A stretch of 64,000 bases of DNA from Streptococcus mitis (GTDB lineage: Bacteria > Bacillota > Bacilli > Lactobacillales > Streptococcaceae). Every line of letters starts with the position of its first letter. The first letter of the stretch is position 1. Below the pieces are notes generated by a model that was not told the DNA's origin, searched no databases, and saw only the letters and a program-made list of their open reading frames with translations. This document shows, piece after piece, positions 59,093-64,000 of the stretch. Both the position numbers and the translations under genes were made by a program. The stretch is from NCBI RefSeq assembly GCF_901542415.1, contig NZ_CABEHV010000004.1, forward strand, positions 682,001 through 746,000, in the 5' to 3' direction.

Positions 59093-60748
59093 TTAGTCTT
59101 CCTCTACCTTCACTTTATCAGCCAAAAATTCAAATCCTTCTGGAATCAGACTTTCTTCTGCTTCTTTTTCAGTTTGAGAAGATTTGGCTTTGGCTGAAAA
59201 GGCTGCGCGAACTTCTTTCCATTCCTCCATGGAAATAGCTAAAATCTCAGGTGAAAAACCTGCTGCCTGACTGAGGATGTTGCCAAACATGGTATTGAGA
59301 TTGTCCCGTTTCATGGTTTGACCAGCATTAAAGTTAGACTCAAAAGCAAGAATAGCATGGTGCTCATTGGCTGCAACCGGTTGAGAACCAACTAGCAGAG
59401 CCTTATCAGGACCTCCTAGACTTTCAATCACCTCTCCCCAGGCATTCTGTAAGCGAATCAGATTTTGACGTGCTAAATCAGGATTTTCAACGGCCTCTTG
59501 TAAGATAGATTGAACTTTATTACGATCCACACGATAGACTGTCTTGCCTACTACTGGGCGACTTGGAGCTGGACTGGTTGGCTTGGGTACAGTTCCCACA
59601 TTTGCGAGTTCTTGTTTGAGACGGGCAACTTCCTGTCTCAGCGAATCAATTTCATGTTCAACTTCCCCAGAAAGAGCTGGTTCAGGCTTAATCTCTGCCA
59701 AACGGATAGTCATCATCTCAGCATAAATCTTAGGCTGCAAACTAGACTTAATATCTGCTAAACTGACTGTCGCCAAGCGAATCATTTCAAACAGATTTTC
59801 CTGAGGAAGACCCAAATTTTCTACAAAAACTGGACTATGATGAGTGTTTTCTCCCCCTGTTTGAACAATTAACAAATCTCTTAAATAGTGCAAAAGGTCG
59901 GTCACAAAACGAGTCATGCTCTTACCATTGTCAAAAAGAAGATTCAAGCAAGACAAAGCCTTGGGAACATCCTGTTGAGACAAGGCAGCCACATAATCAT
60001 CCAAGGCTGATAGACTAATTGTGCCAGTAATTTCTTCAGAGATGGCAGTCGTCAGCTCGTTTCCCTGTGTCAAACTCAGGGCTTGATCCAAAATAGACAA
60101 GGCGTCCCGCATCCCACCTTCAGCTCGTCTAGCAATGATTTCCACAGCTTCTGGTTCAGAACTGATATTTTCCTTTTCTAAGATATAGTGGATATGTTCC
60201 TTAATATCCTGTGTCTTAATTGATTTAAACTCAAAACGTTGGACACGGGATAGAATAGTGGCAGGAATCTTGTGCAATTCAGTAGTAGCTAAAATAAAGA
60301 CCACATTCTGTGTTGGCTCTTCCAGCGTCTTTAGGAGAGCATTAAAAGCCCCTGTAGACAGCATATGAACCTCGTCTATGATATAAACCTTATAACGGGC
60401 AAGACTAGGAGCATAGGTAGATTTATCACGGATTTCACGAATTTCATCAACCCCATTATTAGAGGCCGCATCCATTTCGATGACATCTTCTAAACTACCA
60501 TCCGTCACTGCTTGACAAATATAGCAGTTATTGCAAGGTTCACCACCCACTTGATTGGGACAGTTCATAGCCTTGGCAAAAATCTTAGCCACACTGGTTT
60601 TTCCCGTTCCACGAGGACCAGAAAAAAGATAAGCGTGACTTATTTTCTCTTGCTCCACTGCTTGTTTAAGAGTCTTAGCCACAACTTCCTGTCCAACCAA
60701 CTGGGAGAAGTTTTGACTTCTATATTTTCGATAAAGTGCTTGATACAT
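59093..60748 (-). CDS. dnaX: DNA polymerase III subunit gamma/tau
   Basis: Clamp-loader ATPase. The 551-residue protein [20 protein letters not shown] has Walker A GPRGTGKTS (~45), a zinc cluster CNNCYICQ near 76-84, Walker B IIDEVHML (~125), sensor 1 ILATTELHKIP and the SRC-like box LSRVQRFEF, then a long C-terminal tau region. No programmed frameshift signal was identified by eye. Its ATG shares one base with the stop of the upstream msrC gene (TAATG). Confidence 0.97.
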   Translation of the reverse strand: MYQALYRKYRSQNFSQLVGQEVVAKTLKQAVEQEKISHAYLFSGPRGTGKTSVAKIFAKAMNCPNQVGGEPCNNCYICQAVTDGSLEDVIEMDAASNNGVDEIREIRDKSTYAPSLARYKVYIIDEVHMLSTGAFNALLKTLEEPTQNVVFILATTELHKIPATILSRVQRFEFKSIKTQDIKEHIHYILEKENISSEPEAVEIIARRAEGGMRDALSILDQALSLTQGNELTTAISEEITGTISLSALDDYVAALSQQDVPKALSCLNLLFDNGKSMTRFVTDLLHYLRDLLIVQTGGENTHHSPVFVENLGLPQENLFEMIRLATVSLADIKSSLQPKIYAEMMTIRLAEIKPEPALSGEVEHEIDSLRQEVARLKQELANVGTVPKPTSPAPSRPVVGKTVYRVDRNKVQSILQEAVENPDLARQNLIRLQNAWGEVIESLGGPDKALLVGSQPVAANEHHAILAFESNFNAGQTMKRDNLNTMFGNILSQAAGFSPEILAISMEEWKEVRAAFSAKAKSSQTEKEAEESLIPEGFEFLADKVKVEED

Positions 60749-61245
60749 TAGGCTTTCTCCCCAAACATTGTAAAGTCCCATTCTGTCTTTTCAAGCAAAA
60801 TAGCGACAAATTGTTTCAAATAATCTCGATCCATAGCATCATAATCATCAAGCTCTGAAGAATCCAGATCCAGAACTCCAAGTAATTGACCATTCTTTAT
60901 CATCGGCACAACAATTTCACTTTTAGCTCGACTATCACAAGAAATATAGTTGGGATAAGTTGTTACATCACCAACCAGAACAGTTTCCTGAAAATGAGCT
61001 GCCTCCCCACAAACACCTTTTCCCAGTGCAATACGTATGCAGGAAACACCTCCTTGGAAAGGACCTAGAACCAATTCCTTTCCATCGAACAGATAAAAGC
61101 CTGCAAATACGGTATTAGGTAAGCGTGATTTTAGAAGAGCACTGGCGTTGGAAAGATTAGCCAAAACATTGGTTTCACCATCCAATAAAAAAGAGAGCTC
61201 TTCATTTAACATTTGATAACGTGATTGTTTTTCTGATTCTAACAT
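60748..61245 (-). CDS. msrC: Free methionine-(R)-sulfoxide reductase (GAF domain)
   Basis: 165-residue GAF protein that reduces free Met-R-sulfoxide. The three catalytic and resolving cysteines are Cys69, Cys79 (GKGVCGEAA) and Cys103 ([16 protein letters not shown]), with spacings of 10 and 24 as in E. coli fRMsr (84/94/118). Coupled to dnaX by TAATG. Confidence 0.92.
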   Translation of the reverse strand: MLESEKQSRYQMLNEELSFLLDGETNVLANLSNASALLKSRLPNTVFAGFYLFDGKELVLGPFQGGVSCIRIALGKGVCGEAAHFQETVLVGDVTTYPNYISCDSRAKSEIVVPMIKNGQLLGVLDLDSSELDDYDAMDRDYLKQFVAILLEKTEWDFTMFGEKA

Positions 61246-61280
61246 AGGACTATTATATCAAAAAAGGCTTACAGACAAAA

Positions 61281-61313
61281 GAAAAATCCCTTGTTTAGTA
61301 AACAAAGGATTTT
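61281..61313 (-). terminator. Terminator after rpsA
   Basis: AAATCCTTTGTTTA ... AAACAAGGGATTTTTC on the minus strand, about 20 bases past the rpsA stop. Confidence 0.88.
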
Positions 61314-61330
61314 GTGAATTTTCAATTTGA

Positions 61331-62533
61331 TTAAAGTTCGATATCACCGAACAAGTCAGCCATTGAGAATCCTGTTTGTGTTTCTGGAAGTTCGAAATCA
61401 CGTTTTTCTTGACGTTTTGGACGACGTGGACGAGCAGCACGTTTTTCTTCTTTTTGTCCTTCTTCTTGAGCTGGACGTTCTTCAAGAGCTTTGATAGAAA
61501 GTGATACACGTTCTGCGTCAGCGTTAACATCAAGGACTTTAACAGTAACTTCTTGACCAACAGTAAGAGCTTCTTTTGGATTTTCGATACGTTTGTGTGA
61601 AATTTGTGATACGTGAACAAGTCCATCGATACCTGGCAATACCTCAACAAATGCACCGAAGTCAGTCAAACGTTTAACTGTTCCTTCTACTACATCACCT
61701 TTAGCCAATTTTTGCTCAACGCCATCCCATGGTCCAGGTGTTGTTGCTTTAAGTGAAAGTGATACGCGTCCTTCTTCTTCGTTAAGATCAAGGATCTTCA
61801 CTTCGATTTCTTCACCAACAGTTACAACTGATTTAGGTGAAACGTTACGTTCGTGTGACAACTCAGTCAAGTGAACCAATCCGTCAACACCACCAAGGTC
61901 GATGAAAGCACCGAAGCTTGTGATACGAGCAACTTTACCAGTTACTACATCACCAACAGCCAATTTACCGAATACTTCAGCACGAGCTGCTGCAGTAGCT
62001 GCTTCAACAACTTCACGACGTGAAAGGATGAAGCGGTTCTCTTTAGGATCAACTTCTTTGATTTTGGCATCAAATTCTTGACCTACGAAACGCTCAGTGT
62101 TACGTACGAAACGAGTATCCAACATTGAAGCTGGGATAAATCCACGAACACCTTCAAATTCTACTGAAAGTCCACCTTTAACGGCACGAGTTCCTTTAAC
62201 AGTAACAACTTCTTCTTCGCGTCCTACAAGTTTGTCCCATGCTTTGCGAGCTTCAAGGCGTTTTTTAGATACAAGGTATGTAACTGTATCAGTATCTTTA
62301 CCAACTACTTGACGAAGTACAAGAACATCCAATACTTCTCCTACTTTAACAAAGTCATTGATATCTGCATCGCGATCGTTTGTCAATTCGCGAAGAGTCA
62401 AGACACCTTCAACACCAGTTCCAGAGATTGCAACGTTAGCTTGAGTCGCATCAACTGTCAATACTTCAGCACTAACAACATCACCAGTCTCAACTTGGCT
62501 AACGCTATTTAGCAAATCTTCAAATTCGTTCAT
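61331..62533 (-). CDS. rpsA: Ribosomal protein bS1 homologue
   Basis: 400 residues with four S1 motifs (GDVVSAEVLTVDATQANVAI ~18; VTVKGTRAVKGGLSVEFEGV ~108; GDVVTGKVARITSFGAFIDL ~197; GDVVEGTVKRLTDFGAFVEV ~282). Shorter than the six-motif E. coli S1, as usual in streptococci. C-terminal basic/acidic linker KRAARPRRPKRQEKRDFELP and a short end piece. GGAGG precedes the ATG. Confidence 0.95.
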   Translation of the reverse strand: MNEFEDLLNSVSQVETGDVVSAEVLTVDATQANVAISGTGVEGVLTLRELTNDRDADINDFVKVGEVLDVLVLRQVVGKDTDTVTYLVSKKRLEARKAWDKLVGREEEVVTVKGTRAVKGGLSVEFEGVRGFIPASMLDTRFVRNTERFVGQEFDAKIKEVDPKENRFILSRREVVEAATAAARAEVFGKLAVGDVVTGKVARITSFGAFIDLGGVDGLVHLTELSHERNVSPKSVVTVGEEIEVKILDLNEEEGRVSLSLKATTPGPWDGVEQKLAKGDVVEGTVKRLTDFGAFVEVLPGIDGLVHVSQISHKRIENPKEALTVGQEVTVKVLDVNADAERVSLSIKALEERPAQEEGQKEEKRAARPRRPKRQEKRDFELPETQTGFSMADLFGDIEL

Positions 62534-62694
62534 CTAAAAAATCCTCCAACAATCAAGTTTTTCTTAAACTTGACATACTTATAATTTTTTTCCTAAGCAC
62601 CCGCAAGGACATGTTCATATCGTTCACGTCTTTCAATTATAAAAATAAAATACCCTAAGATATTTTGCTTTTTATCTTGATTATTACCTAAGAA
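62534..62694. other. rpsA leader region
   Basis: Upstream of rpsA on the minus strand. A TATAAT near 62637-62642 may be a -10 with a weak -35 (TATCTT, 17 spacing). CAAGTTTAAGAAAAACTTG forms a hairpin just before the ribosome site. No gene is present. Confidence 0.4.
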
Positions 62695-62766
62695 CTGGGG
62701 TAGCTGGATTCGAACCAACGCATGAGGGAGTCAAAGTCCCTTGCCTTACCGCTTGGCTATACCCCA
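62695..62766 (-). tRNA. tRNA-Gln (anticodon TTG)
   Basis: 72-nt cloverleaf. Acceptor arms TGGGGTA / TACCCCA with discriminator G, anticodon stem GGGAC-loop TTTGACT-stem CCCTC giving anticodon TTG (reads CAA/CAG), T arm GGTTCGAATCC. No encoded CCA. Ten bases after tRNA-Tyr in the same transcript. Confidence 0.96.
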
Positions 62767-62775
62767 TTGATGAAA

Positions 62776-62856
62776 TGGAGAGAGAGGGATTCGAACCCCC
62801 GAACCCGAAGGAGCGGATTTACAGTCCGCCGCGTTTAGCCTCTTCGCTATCTCTCC
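62776..62856 (-). tRNA. tRNA-Tyr (anticodon GTA)
   Basis: 81-nt class II tRNA with long variable arm (CTCCTTCGGGTTCGGGG region). Acceptor arms GGAGAGA / TCTCTCC, discriminator A, anticodon loop with GTA in CGGACTGTAAATCCG. First of the Tyr-Gln pair. Confidence 0.96.
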
Positions 62857-62873
62857 TACAATCAACATGGACT

Positions 62874-62902
62874 ATTATATCATGAAAATTTCAAAAAAAC
62901 AA
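62874..62902 (-). promoter_or_regulatory. Promoter of the tRNA-Tyr/tRNA-Gln pair
   Basis: TTGTTT and TATAAT, 17-base spacing on the minus strand, ending 17 bases before the tRNA-Tyr 5' end. Confidence 0.75.
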
Positions 62903-62905
62903 GAC

Positions 62906-63136
62906 TTATTTTGCTAAATTATAATTTTCAATCAAAATTTCCACAGCTTTTTCCAATTTTTTATAAAAACTATCGACATTCCCATTCTTTATGATGGCAA
63001 ATTGTCCATCTAATTCGGCAATTTCTCCGATAACTTTTTTACCAATGGTCAAGGTATAGCCTTCAAAACTGTCTTTTCCTACATTAACTTCGGCATCTGC
63101 TACTTGAATTTCGATTTTTTTATCTTTCTTACTCAT
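62906..63136 (-). CDS. DUF2969-type small protein
   Basis: 76 residues, MSKKDKKIEIQVADAEVNVG ... FYKKLEKAVEILIENYNLAK, matching the lactobacillales DUF2969 look; function unknown. Its stop lies four bases upstream of the tRNA promoter -35, with no terminator between. Family name from memory. Confidence 0.75.
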   Translation of the reverse strand: MSKKDKKIEIQVADAEVNVGKDSFEGYTLTIGKKVIGEIAELDGQFAIIKNGNVDSFYKKLEKAVEILIENYNLAK

Positions 63137-63191
63137 TTCATACCTCTCTTCACTTTTTCTATTTTACAAGAAAATCCTAAAACTAGCAAGA

Positions 63192-63228
63192 AAAAACTCT
63201 ATATCAGGCTTGTCTGATATAGAGTTTT
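63192..63228 (-). terminator. Terminator after the oligopeptide-binding protein gene
   Basis: AAAACTCTATATCAG-ACAAGC-CTGATATAGAGTTTTTT on the minus strand; 13-15 bp perfect stem. Confidence 0.92.
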
Positions 63229-63233
63229 ATGCT

Positions 63234-64000
63234 TTATTTAATGTGTTTTTCTAGTTCTTTTTGGTACTTACCGTTTGATTCCAATTTTTCTTTTTGCCAT
63301 TTTTTCAGTGCTTCTTCATATTCTTTTGTTGTAACAATATCTTTTTGCAATTTCATTCCTTTAAAGATATATGGGTCACCCTTAATACCAACTTGTGAGT
63401 ATGGTTTTGAGAATGGTACGACATTACTTACAACTGGAGAACCACCAGATGAGGCTGTTGGCATCAATAATGAACTATCTGTCAACCAAGCTTGAGCCTT
63501 GGCATATTTTTCATAGCGTTCTTCAAGATTTGTAGTTTCTGAATCTGCATCATCCAATAATTTCTTATATTGGTCCAAACCAAGTTTAGCTACAACATCC
63601 TTATCTTTTCCTTTAGTGATACCAAGGTGTTTCATAGCAGAACCTGATTTAGGATCCATGATATTCAAGTAAGAGGCTGGGTCTTGATAACTTGGAGCCC
63701 ATCCTGTACTGTTCAAATCATAGTCTTTTTGAGAAGGAACACGCGCTTGAGAAGTGATAGTTTCCTTTTCATTATCTGTCATTTGAAGAACATCGATGAC
63801 AACATTTTCAGCACCAAGAGTTGATTCGATAGACTGTTTGAAAGAGTTGCTTTGTTGAACGGCGATGGTATCTGTTTGTTCAACTGGGACATCCAAGTGA
63901 ATTGGGAAGTTTACCCCTTTAGATTCCAAGTCTTTCTTAGCTTTTTCAAAGGCTGCTTTAGCCTTGTCAGTGTTGTAGATAGAATCCTTACCATCGACTA
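63234..64000 (-). CDS. Oligopeptide ABC transporter substrate-binding protein, AliA/AliB/AmiA type (3' part)
   Basis: The visible ~255 residues are the C-terminal end of an SBP_bac_5 peptide-binding lipoprotein; the start lies beyond the window. Typical segments are GVNFPIHLDVPVEQTDTIAV, STGWAPSYQDPASYLNIMDP and FSKPYSQVGIKGDPYIFKGM. The frame continues through 63930-64000 (...YNTDKAKAAFEKAKKDLESK). It binds peptides for the Ami permease; the exact paralogue (AliA, AliB, AmiA) cannot be fixed from this part. Confidence 0.88.
   Translation of the reverse strand, partial: VDGKDSIYNTDKAKAAFEKAKKDLESKGVNFPIHLDVPVEQTDTIAVQQSNSFKQSIESTLGAENVVIDVLQMTDNEKETITSQARVPSQKDYDLNSTGWAPSYQDPASYLNIMDPKSGSAMKHLGITKGKDKDVVAKLGLDQYKKLLDDADSETTNLEERYEKYAKAQAWLTDSSLLMPTASSGGSPVVSNVVPFSKPYSQVGIKGDPYIFKGMKLQKDIVTTKEYEEALKKWQKEKLESNGKYQKELEKHIK

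Noticed and set aside
59093-60748. Programmed frameshift in dnaX as in E. coli
   Set aside because: No A-AAA-AAG slippery run with a following hairpin was found by eye, and the frame is open to the end of tau.
61258-61656. 132-codon Lys/Leu-rich minus-strand frame at the end of rpsA
   Set aside because: Alternative frame of the rpsA 3' end and terminator; no start signal.

Overview
The window is a stretch of low-GC Firmicute chromosome that reads throughout as a mitis-group Streptococcus (S. mitis / S. pneumoniae complex). The evidence is the choline-binding glucosaminidase LytB, PavA, PpmA/PrsA, PmrA, CoiA and ComEA/ComEC with ComX (cin) boxes, BOX-type repeats matching the classical BOX primer sequence, and the sufCDSUB, ybeY-dgkA-era and rplU-prp-rpmA clusters. 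Several proteins seem to differ from the S. pneumoniae versions as I remember them (LytB is shorter, the C-terminus of PhoH differs, and the gene order is joined differently), so a close relative such as S. mitis is more likely than S. pneumoniae itself. That is a judgement from memory, not a computed identity.

Layout. 1-4.6 kb: start of a tryptophan-type ABC substrate-binding gene behind a T-box and a BOX repeat, then ftsW-ppc. 4.7-10.6 kb: prsA/ppmA, an O-methyltransferase, pepF, coiA (cin-box), tehB, smpB. 10.6-18 kb: rnr, secG, rpmG, pmrA, coaE, mutM, era, dgkA, ybeY, a long minus-strand housekeeping run with many 1-40 nt overlaps. 18-21.5 kb: pavA (+) converging on lytB (-). 21.5-25.3 kb: pyrK-pyrDB behind a PyrR-type leader, gloA, and infC-rpmI-rplT with an autoregulatory-type leader. 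25.4-31.8 kb: comEA-comEC (cin-box), a GNAT acetyltransferase, phoH, yozE, cvfB, pyrH-frr. 32.6-42.7 kb: trmFO with an unusual repeat-bearing leader, rsmI-yabA-holB-tmk, proBAC, rluD-lspA and a MtaR/CpsY-type regulator. 43-49.1 kb: a small lipoprotein, rplU-prp-rpmA, a DUF1275 membrane protein, a Gfo/Idh oxidoreductase with a DEAD-box helicase, and tuf. 49.2-50.9 kb: the only clearly mobile region, an IS30-family element embedded in a cluster of further IS-end-like sequences. 51-64 kb: an AI-2E-family exporter, dacA, sufCDSUB, dnaX and neighbours, rpsA, tRNA-Tyr/tRNA-Gln, a DUF2969 protein and the 3' end of an oligopeptide-binding lipoprotein gene.

How it works together. Most of the content is core information processing (ribosomal proteins, IF3, EF-Tu, RRF, SmpB, RNase R, Era, rRNA methylation and pseudouridylation, DNA polymerase III subunits), envelope synthesis and maturation (FtsW, DacA, LytB, LspA, DgkA, PrsA), Fe-S assembly, pyrimidine and proline synthesis, and competence DNA uptake and processing. 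Regulation visible in the DNA includes a Trp T-box, a PyrR attenuator, ribosomal-protein leaders (infC, rplU), two cin-boxes, a CiaR-type site before prsA, and several places where one gene's terminator overlaps the next gene's promoter.

I see no CRISPR array, prophage, toxin-antitoxin locus or restriction system. No clearly new multi-gene system is present. The least explained structures are the 49-bp tandem repeats in the trmFO leader, the IS-end cluster around 49.2-50.8 kb, and a mini-ORF with a strong ribosome site between the T-box and its gene.
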